DNA of 64,000 nt, from contig NZ_CACSKD010000001.1 in assembly GCF_902706285.1 (NCBI RefSeq), positions 558,001 through 622,000 on the forward strand, given 5' to 3'. The stretch is from Rhizobium sp. 18055 (lineage in GTDB: Bacteria > Pseudomonadota > Alphaproteobacteria > Rhizobiales > Rhizobiaceae). Position numbers and translations under genes: made by a program. Shown piece by piece: positions 28,442-36,294 of this stretch; the stretch's first letter is position 1, and every line of letters starts with the position of its first letter. The notes beneath the pieces are model-generated. The model did not search any database. It was given only the letters and a program-made list of their open reading frames with translations, and was not told where the DNA came from.

Positions 28442-29566
28442 ATGGAGCAAACAGGCGACACGACGGCGCAAGCCAAAGATGGCGGCCAGATATCCATCGA
28501 GGCCAGAGTAAGCGATCTCGTCAGATTGGGTATCATCGGGCTTTTCGCCTATTGGACGCTGCTCCTGATTGCACCTTTTGCGCTCATCGTGGTCTGGTCG
28601 GCCATTCTTGCCGTGGCGCTTTTCCCGATGTTCGACGCGCTCTCGCGTTTCATCGGAAACCGGCCGCTGATTGCCGCGACGGCGATCGTCGTCGCCTGCC
28701 TTGTCCTCATCATCGCGCCACTGGCACTGGTTGCGGTCAATTTTGCCGATGCGGTCGAGATACTCGTCGCAAAGCTGAAAGCCGAGAACTTCACGCTGCC
28801 GGTAGCACCGCCCGCCGTTCGCGAATGGCCGGTCGTCGGCGAGCGCATCTATGCTGCGTGGAACCAGATCGCGGGCGACCTGGCGGCGAGCATCATCAAA
28901 TTTCAAGACCCGATTCTGCACGCCATGGGCTTGGTCATCGTAAAGCTTGCCTCGATCAGCGGCGGCGTGCTGAGCTTCGTCGCCTCTGTCATTCTTTCCG
29001 GCTTCCTCCTCACCATGTCGACGCGACTTGCCGAGACAATACAGGTGCTGGCAAGCCGGATCGCCGGCGACAAGGGCGTAGGCTTTGCACGACTGGCCGG
29101 AACGACCGTGCGCAATGTCTCGCGGGGCGTGATCGGCGTCGCTTTCCTTCAGACGATACTGTGCGCATTATGCTTCGCATTCTTCGGGATACCGGCGCGC
29201 GGGGCACTGACCTTTCTGGTCTTTGTTCTCTGCCTGATGCAACTCGGCCCCGCGATCGTTCTCGTCCCAGCAGTCATCTGGGGATGGTTCGTTTGGCCGA
29301 CATCGATCGCATTTGCCTTCACCGTCGTGGCCGTGCCGATCATGATCGTCGATAATGTCCTGAAGCCGATCCTGATGGCCAGAGGCCTATCGACGCCTAT
29401 GCTGGTGATCCTTGTCGGCGTGATTGGCGGGACGCTGTCTTACGGCTTGCTTGGTCTGTTTCTTGGGCCGATCGTCCTCAGTGTATTCTATGAGCTTCTT
29501 CGGGCGTGGGCCTGGCCGCCAAAGGGCCCGAGCGAGCCCGACAACCACGCGGGCGCTTCGAGCTGA
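28442..29566 (+). CDS. AI-2E family transporter (UPF0118)
   Basis: A 374-residue inner-membrane protein of the AI-2E/PerM family with about seven or eight hydrophobic segments and the family's C-terminal region (PIMIVDNVLKPILMARGLSTPMLVILVG; GGTLSYGLLGLFLGPIVLSV). Members export diverse small molecules or exchange Na+/H+; the name does not prove autoinducer export. Two in-frame ATGs occur (28421 and 28442); the second has a G-rich site in front. It follows ppk2 by 39 nt. Confidence 0.85.
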   Translation: MEQTGDTTAQAKDGGQISIEARVSDLVRLGIIGLFAYWTLLLIAPFALIVVWSAILAVALFPMFDALSRFIGNRPLIAATAIVVACLVLIIAPLALVAVNFADAVEILVAKLKAENFTLPVAPPAVREWPVVGERIYAAWNQIAGDLAASIIKFQDPILHAMGLVIVKLASISGGVLSFVASVILSGFLLTMSTRLAETIQVLASRIAGDKGVGFARLAGTTVRNVSRGVIGVAFLQTILCALCFAFFGIPARGALTFLVFVLCLMQLGPAIVLVPAVIWGWFVWPTSIAFAFTVVAVPIMIVDNVLKPILMARGLSTPMLVILVGVIGGTLSYGLLGLFLGPIVLSVFYELLRAWAWPPKGPSEPDNHAGASS

Positions 29567-29611
29567 CAAGCTATCGGGAGGCGGAAATCCAGATCGGCTC
29601 ATGTCCAAACA

Positions 29612-29818
29612 TCACCGGCCGGCGCAATAGCTCACGACCTCCTGTTCGATCTCCCTGCACAGTTCAGAATATTCTGCGATCAGGTTTTCCTGTCTCGGCG
29701 TTTCCTTGTGAAAGCGATCCAGAGCATCGGCCGCGAGAGCGTAGGACTCAAACATCTCGCCAAGCGTCTCCGTCGGCTGCTCCGACAAGCGCTCACGGAT
29801 ATCCGGAAGTCTCAACAT
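29612..29818 (-). CDS. Small helical hypothetical protein
   Basis: A 68-residue soluble protein, predicted as two long helices (LGEMFESYALAADALDRF; AEYSELCREIEQEVVSYC) joined by a TPRQ turn. No family recognised. The ATG at 29818 has GGAGG six bases upstream; an in-frame start at 29848 would add only Arg-rich residues. The pattern resembles residues ~35-90 of the protein at 25368-25685, so the two may be distant paralogues within the island. Confidence 0.6.
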   Translation of the reverse strand: MLRLPDIRERLSEQPTETLGEMFESYALAADALDRFHKETPRQENLIAEYSELCREIEQEVVSYCAGR

Positions 29819-30202
29819 CAATCGCCTCCGTCCGCGCTCTCGGATCATCGGTTATCTCCGCATGCATAGTGTCTGTCATACGAATTGCCTGGCGTATCGG
29901 ATTGCTCCTACCCACGCAGACACGCATTTAGATCGCCTTCCGAAGAGAGCTTTGACCAATGCCATAGCTGACCAAAGAGGGAGCAGAAGCCCTTGAAAGG
30001 GCCAGGACCCTGTATCGCCTGCCAAGCTGTTCTCGGCGGTTTTATTGCTGGCGCCGCCCACCATAGATGTTACGCGATGCTACACCGATGCTGCGCACAG
30101 CCGTGGTAGCGTCGCGACGTGAAAAATCAGTCGGTCAAGGCCGGTTTCAGACAACGAGACATGCTTTGGTGTTCTTGTTGTCCTTGTGGGAGGGCTTGCT
30201 GG
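29819..30202 (+). other. Upstream region of the response regulator
   Basis: A 384-nt gap with no recognised gene. It contains site F (30065-30083). The frame of the response regulator stays open back to 30119, but that stretch encodes a Cys-rich run with no ribosome site and is treated as leader. Confidence 0.5.
30065..30083 (+). promoter_or_regulatory. Shared island motif, site F
   Basis: AGATGTTACGCGATGCTAC, the near twin of site E, with direct repeat GATGTTAC-GC-GATGCTAC. It lies 119 nt upstream of the response-regulator ATG. Confidence 0.6.
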
Positions 30203-30856
30203 ATGGTGAACGACCTGACCGTGCACCTTGTCGATGACCAGGAAATGCCGAGACGATCCCTGACATTCCTGCTCGTCTCTTCGGGATTTGCCGTCCGCGC
30301 ATATGACAGCGTTTCGGCGTTTCTGGACCAGTTGCCAATATCCGGGAGGGCGTGCCTCATCAAAGTCATGCGAATGTCTCATCTCGATGGGCTTCAGTTG
30401 CTTGAACGGCTGAGCCTGCTCAATGCCGACATTCCGACGATCTTCGTCACCGGCGACGGTGACGTTGCCACGGCCGTCCAGGCCATGAAGGCCGGAGCGG
30501 CCGATTTTATCAAGAAGCCATTCGAGGACGAGGTCCTGATCGCCGCCATCAATCGGGTCGCGCGCCCCAAGGCCACCTCCCCATCGTCCGCAGCGGACAG
30601 CGAAAAGGTGGCCTGTCGGCTTCGGCAATTGACCGACCGGGAACATCAGGTTCTGGCGGCGGTGCTCGATGGCCTGCAGAACAAGATGATCGCCTTCAAT
30701 CTTGGTATCAGCTCACGGACCGTCGAGGTTCATCGTGCCAACGTCATGGCCAAGATGGAAGCCCGCAATCTGGCAGAATTGATGCGGATGGTCCTCACCT
30801 CCAGCGAGATCGTGCCCCCTGTGCTGAACAAAACGGTCTCGCCTGCGATGCCATAA
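30203..30856 (+). CDS. FixJ/NarL-type response regulator lacking the phospho-Asp
   Basis: A 217-residue regulator with an N-terminal receiver (~1-120) and a C-terminal LuxR/GerE helix-turn-helix (LTDREHQVLAAVLDGLQNKM; GISSRTVEVHRANVMAKM). The receiver keeps the acidic pair Asp11-Asp12, Thr83 and Lys105, but the residue aligned with the phospho-accepting Asp of FixJ is Val55 (CLIKVMRMS), encoded GTC, one base from GAC. It is therefore probably not regulated by classical phosphorylation. GGGAGGG at 30188-30194 fixes the start at 30203. No histidine kinase gene is adjacent. Confidence 0.88.
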   Translation: MVNDLTVHLVDDQEMPRRSLTFLLVSSGFAVRAYDSVSAFLDQLPISGRACLIKVMRMSHLDGLQLLERLSLLNADIPTIFVTGDGDVATAVQAMKAGAADFIKKPFEDEVLIAAINRVARPKATSPSSAADSEKVACRLRQLTDREHQVLAAVLDGLQNKMIAFNLGISSRTVEVHRANVMAKMEARNLAELMRMVLTSSEIVPPVLNKTVSPAMP

Positions 30857-30966
30857 CAACTACTTTAGGCTGCACTCAACAAAGCCATTGAAACCATTCA
30901 TTTATGGGCTATTGTCTATTAGGGCATACTAAGACGCCAGTTGCGTGATCGTGTCGGAGGGGCATC

Positions 30967-32748
30967 ATGAGCATCGCAAAAGCCGATCCGTCGAGCGAAC
31001 AAGGACCCAAACCCGAGGACATTCTCCAGCAAATGGAGCGCGTTCTGGCAAGTGGCGAGTTTCATTCGCCCGAGCGCGGTCGAAAGTTCTTTCGGTTCGT
31101 CGTGACCGAGACCTTGGAAGGGCGATCCCAGTTCCTGAAGGCTTTCACAATCGCTAACGAGATATTCGGGAGGCAGAGTTCATTCGACGCACAGAACGAT
31201 CCCGTCGTCAGGATAGAGGCTGGCCGAATTCGCAGGGGCCTGGAACGCTACTACCTCGTCGCCGGCCAGTCGGACGAGATCGTGATCACCATACCGAAGG
31301 GCGGATACGTTCCGCACTTCGAGTACGCGGCGGGATACCGAGCAGCAGACCAATCGGAGCATGGTCCCGAACGGATAGACTTGCTCCCATCGGGCGACGG
31401 GCGACTTGGCCGCAAGCTGTCGAGGACCACCCTAACAATCGGTGCGACGATCCTGATCGCGGTTGCAGGTCTCTATTTCACGGTTGCGCCAAATGGTTTC
31501 ACCCTGCACGACAATCAAGCGAACCTGCCCGCTAGCGATTCATCGCGGCCGATCGTCATTGTCGATATGTTTCAGTCCGGCGATCCTGGAGGCAGTGCAT
31601 CGGACATCGCTCAGGGACTGCGAGACGAAGTCATCGGTCAGCTTGCAGCCTTCGGCGATATCGTGGTTGTCGCCGACCCCTCCAAAGCCAACGACGGCAG
31701 CGCGAAGGCCTACAGTCTGCAAGGCGGTGTCCAGCGTGATGGCGACAGGCTGCGCTCGATCTTGCGCCTGGTTCGCCGTTCCGACGCAGCCGTGGTCTGG
31801 GCGAATAACTACGATGCCGACCTTCGCATCAGGAGCATTGTGCAAATCCAGGCGGACGTCGGCCAGGAGATCGCAATCGCCGTCGCACGGCCGTATGGCG
31901 CCCTCTTCTTGTCGGACACAGACAAGACAGCCCGGTCGGCAGCGACAAAGGAGGCAGGCGCGGATGATTGCACGTCGGCATATTACAGCTATCGCAGAGC
32001 AATGGATCTGCGAAGTCACACCGCAGCCCGCGATTGCCTGCAACGCGCGACGCAGCGTTCCCCCGCAAACGCCACGTCATGGGCGCTTCTTTCCCTGATC
32101 TATCTCGACGAGATGAGGTTTCGCTACAAGCTTGGTACAGCCCCGACGGCCCGGGCCACGGAACTCGCCGCTTTTGCTGCGGAGCGTGCGACCTCGATTG
32201 CACCCAATAATACCCGGGCGCTCCAGGCTTCCATGCTGGTCAGCTTTTTCAAGAACGACATAGACAAGGCATTGAAGACAGGTGCTGCTGCCTATGCGCA
32301 GAACTCCAACGATACCGAGGTCGCGGGGGAGTATGGTCTGCGATTGGCGATGTCCGGCAAATGGCAATCGGGGTGTGAGCTTATTTCAAGGGCTTTAAAC
32401 AACGGCGCCGGCCCCAAGGGCTACTACGAGGTTGGAATGGCATTGTGCGCCTATATGAGGGGCGACTTGCAGGCCGCCGAGCTTTGGTCACGCATGTGCG
32501 ACCTGGAATACAACCCGATGCACCGTCTGGTGCTCCTGTCGATCCTCGGTGCAGAGGGAAAGACCGCGGAAGCCGCACAGCAGAAGGATTGGCTGGGCAT
32601 CAACGCGGCGGATATGATGAAAAATATTCGCCGGGAAGTCTCCCTTCGCCTCCACCGCGTGGAGGATCAGGAGCGTTTTCTCGGCGGACTTCAAGCCATG
32701 GGCATCGCCATCGAGCCTGCGGGCCGAGACACGATAAGCTCCAACTAA
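30967..32748 (+). CDS. Winged-helix-like / membrane-anchored TPR protein
   Basis: A 593-residue protein. Residues ~15-120 form the N-terminal domain found in many rhizobial and acidobacterial sensor-like proteins (RGRKFFRFVVTETLEGRS; FDAQNDPVVRIEAGRIRRGL; ITIPKGGYVPHF). A single membrane segment follows (LTIGATILIAVAGLYFTVA), then a FlgO/TolB-N-like domain (RPIVIVDMFQSGD; GLRDEVIGQLAAFGDIVVVA) and TPR-like helical repeats to the end. Such proteins are often labelled adenylate cyclases, but no cyclase domain is present. A CadC-like transmembrane regulator is possible, not shown. GGAGGGG precedes the ATG. Confidence 0.7.
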   Translation: MSIAKADPSSEQGPKPEDILQQMERVLASGEFHSPERGRKFFRFVVTETLEGRSQFLKAFTIANEIFGRQSSFDAQNDPVVRIEAGRIRRGLERYYLVAGQSDEIVITIPKGGYVPHFEYAAGYRAADQSEHGPERIDLLPSGDGRLGRKLSRTTLTIGATILIAVAGLYFTVAPNGFTLHDNQANLPASDSSRPIVIVDMFQSGDPGGSASDIAQGLRDEVIGQLAAFGDIVVVADPSKANDGSAKAYSLQGGVQRDGDRLRSILRLVRRSDAAVVWANNYDADLRIRSIVQIQADVGQEIAIAVARPYGALFLSDTDKTARSAATKEAGADDCTSAYYSYRRAMDLRSHTAARDCLQRATQRSPANATSWALLSLIYLDEMRFRYKLGTAPTARATELAAFAAERATSIAPNNTRALQASMLVSFFKNDIDKALKTGAAAYAQNSNDTEVAGEYGLRLAMSGKWQSGCELISRALNNGAGPKGYYEVGMALCAYMRGDLQAAELWSRMCDLEYNPMHRLVLLSILGAEGKTAEAAQQKDWLGINAADMMKNIRREVSLRLHRVEDQERFLGGLQAMGIAIEPAGRDTISSN

Positions 32749-32779
32749 ACCGGCTGGTTGGCCTGCACCGGCAAGCTGG

Positions 32780-33739
32780 CTATCGCTTCGCGGAGCCGCT
32801 TTTGATTTCGTCAATTGTCGAAATGTCCCGCACGATTTGCGCGCCGATCTCGTCTTCAAGATCGAGAACATTGCGGCCCTCCGGCTGATGATCGAACCGC
32901 TTGGCCCAGACTACGCTCCCGTCAACGCTCCTGATCAATCGAACCTGTACGCGAAGGCTGTTTTTCTCAAACGCGATGTTTCCCTGTAGATTCCATGTCG
33001 AACCGGCTGGCGGGCTGCTGGCCGCCAGAACAGGCGCAAGCACGATGATACCGTCTAGCTTCGTCAGCCGCGATATCAACTGATCACCCAGGCCACGCGC
33101 GATGTCTGCTGTGCCAGGATTGCCGCCGAGCACGACGAGCGGTTCAACAGCAATCTTCGTATGCGGCTTGACCTCGCTTGCCAGCGGGGGCACTGGCGCA
33201 GGCTTCAAATAGTGCTCCAGCGGGCGGATCATGGCGAGCATGGCAATCGCCGCGAAAACAGCAGGAACGCCGACCGGCACCAGCAGGTCCCGGTACGTCA
33301 GCTTGCGCTCGTCCTGGCGACCGGATTGCCCCATTTTCTTCGACTGACTGGCAGACGAAGAAGCGTCGGCGCCATCTCCACACTGTTCGAAGCTGGGAAT
33401 ATAATGCCCCTTCGGAATCGTTATTCTCACAGGATCGTCTCTGCCGCATACCAGATAGTACCGCTCCAGCGCACGCCGTATCCGGCCGGCCTCGATGCGC
33501 ACGACCGGATCGCTCTGCGCGTCAAATCCTGCACCGCGACCGAAAACGACCTCTGCGATGGTGTGGGCATTGAGCTGTTCGCTTCGTCCCTCCAGCGCTT
33601 CTTCGACCACATATTTCAGGAAACGGCGCCCACGATCTGGCGCCTGGAATTCCGGGCTGTTCAGGATGCGGTCGAGTTGGTCACGGATCTCCCCACGGTC
33701 CTGTGCGGCGCCACGGTTTTCGCCGTCATTGGATGCCAT
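32780..33739 (-). CDS. Winged-helix-like membrane protein, short paralogue
   Basis: A 319-residue paralogue of the convergent gene at 30967-32748. It shares the N-terminal domain (GRRFLKYVVEEALEGRSEQL; FDAQSDPVVRIEAGRIRRAL; ITIPKGHYIPSF), one membrane segment (LLVPVGVPAVFAAIAMLAMI) and the FlgO/TolB-N-like domain (GLGDQLISRLTKLDGIIVLA; GSVVWAKRFDHQ), but stops before the TPR repeats. AGGAGGG precedes the ATG. A site G core lies 74 nt upstream. The two genes end 31 nt apart. Confidence 0.7.
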   Translation of the reverse strand: MASNDGENRGAAQDRGEIRDQLDRILNSPEFQAPDRGRRFLKYVVEEALEGRSEQLNAHTIAEVVFGRGAGFDAQSDPVVRIEAGRIRRALERYYLVCGRDDPVRITIPKGHYIPSFEQCGDGADASSSASQSKKMGQSGRQDERKLTYRDLLVPVGVPAVFAAIAMLAMIRPLEHYLKPAPVPPLASEVKPHTKIAVEPLVVLGGNPGTADIARGLGDQLISRLTKLDGIIVLAPVLAASSPPAGSTWNLQGNIAFEKNSLRVQVRLIRSVDGSVVWAKRFDHQPEGRNVLDLEDEIGAQIVRDISTIDEIKSGSAKR

Positions 33740-34073
33740 CGATCCCTCCTACAGCACGACCGCTCGTCCTCAGGGCTCGGGCGTTATACACCGATCGCAG
33801 CGCCGCAGCGTCCGTAGCAATACGTAAGGGGCCATTGCAGTGTGTTCGGTTGGCGGGGTTTCCGGTGGTATGGAGCAGCGAGTACGAACGGCGATGGCCA
33901 TCTAGGTATTAATCCTTAGTGGTCTCCCCTAGCTTGCAAGGTCGGCACTTTGCTTTGAAATGGTGCCGGCACGGCACATGCGGGCCGGCACGCAAGGACA
34001 ACGTCCGCAGCGGCAATTGTGGTTCGGCGGTCTGCCGCCCGATATCTGAAGATGGCAAATAGGGGTTTGATTG
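33740..34073. other. Intergenic region between divergent genes
   Basis: A 334-nt gap holding a possible seventh shared motif (33814-33828). No gene was recognised. The part next to 34074 includes an AGGGG ribosome site for the small exported protein. Confidence 0.45.
33814..33828 (-). promoter_or_regulatory. Possible shared island motif, site G
   Basis: The minus-strand sequence is CTTACGTATTGCTAC, fitting the TTAC-N5-GCTAC spacing of sites E and F but not their internal bases. It lies 74 nt upstream of the ATG at 33739. Weakest of the seven. Confidence 0.3.
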
Positions 34074-34436
34074 ATGGCTCACATAGCGCGCCAGCGTCTA
34101 ACGAAATGCCTTGGAACATGTGCTGCGATTGCAGTCGTCGCTACTGCCGCTTTCCACACCATCGGCACCGGCGTCGTTCACGCGGACGATGATCCGTTCG
34201 AGAAATTTCCGATAGTCATCCAGTGCAAGCACAAGGACACGGTCCACGCCTTTTACCTTTCCAGGGTCGCGGCGAACGGCCTGGCGACCTATGTGGCCTC
34301 CGAGAGAATTGCCGGGACAATTTCACTGGACGGTCACGCAAAGGCGGTCGGCGGAGCGGGCGGCGGCAGTTGCGTCGGCAAAACCCTCGAAGAACTGCGG
34401 GCGTCCGGTCAGGCACATGACCTGGGCTCGCACTAG
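34074..34436 (+). CDS. Small exported hypothetical protein
   Basis: A 120-residue protein with a clear signal peptide (CLGTCAAIAVVATAAFHTIG, cleavage near VHA-DDD) and a mature domain of about 80 residues with two Cys (IQCKHKD and GGSCVGKTL) that could form a disulphide. No family recognised. ATG at 34074 with AGGGG eight bases upstream; the TTG just before it is not preferred. It stands alone between the regulator-like genes and the porin. Confidence 0.65.
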   Translation: MAHIARQRLTKCLGTCAAIAVVATAAFHTIGTGVVHADDDPFEKFPIVIQCKHKDTVHAFYLSRVAANGLATYVASERIAGTISLDGHAKAVGGAGGGSCVGKTLEELRASGQAHDLGSH

Positions 34437-34633
34437 AGTCCAGGCACGCCCTCAATCACCGCAACACGCCACATGACAAGCATTGGAAATCCGCCCGCGG
34501 AGGAGACCTCGCATTGCGGCCTCCAGGCAGTCAAACTCGGACGCGGCCGTCACCCGAACCGGCTACCGCGATCCAAAGTATCCCGAGGGTCCGGAACCGT
34601 GCCGTACCCTCGCGCTTGATGGCATCTATTGAA

Positions 34634-35656
34634 CTAGAATGCGCGCTGCAGACGGAAGAAGCCGCTGGTTACATCTTGGCCGTCATCCGGATCGAGATAG
34701 TTGACGGTTCCCTTTGCATAGAGGTTGTCGGCGATCCGGTAGTCGATGGTAACGCCAACCTTCCAGGCATCGCCCAGACCATCGAAGGAGGCCGGAATAG
34801 CGCCATTGTCGGTATCGGTGGCATAGTTGCCGAAGTACTGGCCCATCGGCGTCACCGACCATTTGTCGGTCAGCTTGATGGCGTACTCGGCAGCAACGGT
34901 CCATTCAGACTGGGCGTAATATGAGTTGGGGCCGGATGCCCACACGCCCGCCAAACCGAGAGTGCCGGGGCCGAGGTCCGCGAAGATCATGCCGCGGATG
35001 GCGCCTTCTTCGTTGTCGGTGTCGTATCCGCCGGTGACCTGATAGCTGAAGCCGCCGACCTTATCGCCAATCCCGAACGCTATACCGACGTTGTTTGATT
35101 GCTCACCAAGCTTGTAATAACCGTCTTCCAACTCGTCGGCACTAATACCGGCGTAGAAATCGCCCGTTTCATATTGGTAACGAACGGAGTTGTGCAGCGT
35201 CTCGAAGCTGGAAAGAACGTCAGGTTCGCCGCTCAGGTCGTCATCCCACCAGCTGTAGAACAGACCAGCGCGAATTCCGGCAATGTCTATGTAAGCCGAA
35301 TCCAGCGTGCCGCTCGTCGATGCGTTGTCGCCGTTGTTGCGCAGAACGATAACGCCGGTGAGCGGACCATATTCCGTGTCGCTCTTGGAGGTAAACTGGA
35401 CCTGCGCACGGGTACGCGCGTTCCAGTCCGATGTGCCTTTTTCATCCGGCCCGCCGTAAACTTCAAATCGCAGGTAACCGCCGATCTTGAGGCAGGTTTC
35501 GGTTCCGGGGATATAGAAGTAGCCGGTGCCATAGGCATCGCAGACGCGAACATACTCGACCGGTTCCGGCTCGGCGGCCACGATTGCGTCAGCAGCAAAG
35601 CTCGGCGTACCCACGAGTACAGCAGCGGATCCAAGCAGCATCATACGTATGGTCAT
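34634..35656 (-). CDS. Alphaproteobacterial outer-membrane porin
   Basis: A 340-residue outer-membrane porin of the Porin_2 type seen in Rhizobium (RopA) and Brucella (Omp2). The signal peptide is MTIRMMLLGSAAVLVGTPSF with cleavage near FAA. The mature start is typical (VEYVRVCDAYGTGYFYIPG; ETCLKIGGYLRFEVYGG), followed by alternating beta strands, and the chain ends in a Phe (RLQRAF), as outer-membrane proteins do. The ATG at 35656 is chosen because the signal begins there; the frame runs on to 35740 without a ribosome site. Confidence 0.92.
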   Translation of the reverse strand: MTIRMMLLGSAAVLVGTPSFAADAIVAAEPEPVEYVRVCDAYGTGYFYIPGTETCLKIGGYLRFEVYGGPDEKGTSDWNARTRAQVQFTSKSDTEYGPLTGVIVLRNNGDNASTSGTLDSAYIDIAGIRAGLFYSWWDDDLSGEPDVLSSFETLHNSVRYQYETGDFYAGISADELEDGYYKLGEQSNNVGIAFGIGDKVGGFSYQVTGGYDTDNEEGAIRGMIFADLGPGTLGLAGVWASGPNSYYAQSEWTVAAEYAIKLTDKWSVTPMGQYFGNYATDTDNGAIPASFDGLGDAWKVGVTIDYRIADNLYAKGTVNYLDPDDGQDVTSGFFRLQRAF

Positions 35657-35990
35657 GTCTCGGTCTTTCGATAGGAATGGCGTTGGCATCGCAAAATCTG
35701 TTTGGGTCGGTTCAGCCTCATGTTGCCGACCAGCCTTCATGAATCATCAAGGCTATTAATCTATTTATTTTTACTAAATTTGCCGACTCGAAGCAAAGAA
35801 GACCGCGGCAGCACGCGAAGGAAGCCAGGCAGTGTGGCGCGTGCGCAACAGATACGTGAACGCTTGAATGCACAAACGGCCGAGCACAATCATGCAGACG
35901 GCAGGCCTCCCGAGCGGGATTGACAGGCCGACTGCTTTGATCCCCGGACCGGGTTAAACAAGGGAGCGTTCCGAACCATCTACCGCCGCC
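35657..35990. other. Upstream region of the porin gene
   Basis: The region contains an AT-rich patch near 35755-35785 that probably holds the porin promoter. No intact gene is seen. Confidence 0.45.
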
Positions 35991-35994
35991 CGTC

Positions 35995-36294
35995 GAGGCT
36001 GCGACCATTTCCGCCGTATCGCTGACGGTGAAAGACGACATGTACTCGGTCATCGATTGCCCGTCCTCCGAACGCGACATGGCGCTCCATAGATACACCC
36101 TGTTCCCTTCGCTGACCGTGGTTGAAAACATCATGTTCGGACCAAGCTTGAAGAACTGCCGAAGGCTGAATGCGCGGCGGTCGCCGACGGGGTGATTGAG
36201 GCGGTCCAGCCGAAAGGTTCAGCCCGTCCCTACCCGACCGAACTATCGGGCGGCATGCGCCAGCGCGCGGCGCTGAACGGCCACTTTAGGTAGA
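35995..36294 (+). pseudogene. Decayed ABC transporter ATPase
   Basis: The frame from 36001 encodes AVSLTVKDDMYSVIDCPSSE, matching the strand before a degenerate Walker A, then jumps to YTLFPSLTVVENIMFGP, the Q-loop region, so about 40 residues are missing. It stops at a TGA near 36195. The following frame reads PYPTELSGGMRQRAAL, the ABC signature, and ends at 36294 without Walker B. Both an internal deletion and a frameshift are needed to explain it. It looks like a taurine/nitrate- or spermidine-type ATPase remnant. No partner permease remains. Confidence 0.7.

Noticed and set aside
30119..30202. Cys-rich N-terminal extension of the response regulator (MLWCSCCPCGRACW)
   Set aside because: The start at 30203 has GGGAGGG at the right distance and begins exactly at the receiver domain. 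The extension would be unique among FixJ-like proteins.
19305..30202. EcfG-type general stress promoters (GGAAC-N16/17-CGTT)
   Set aside because: Looked for upstream of the island genes because of the stress theme; no upstream region checked had both elements at the right spacing.
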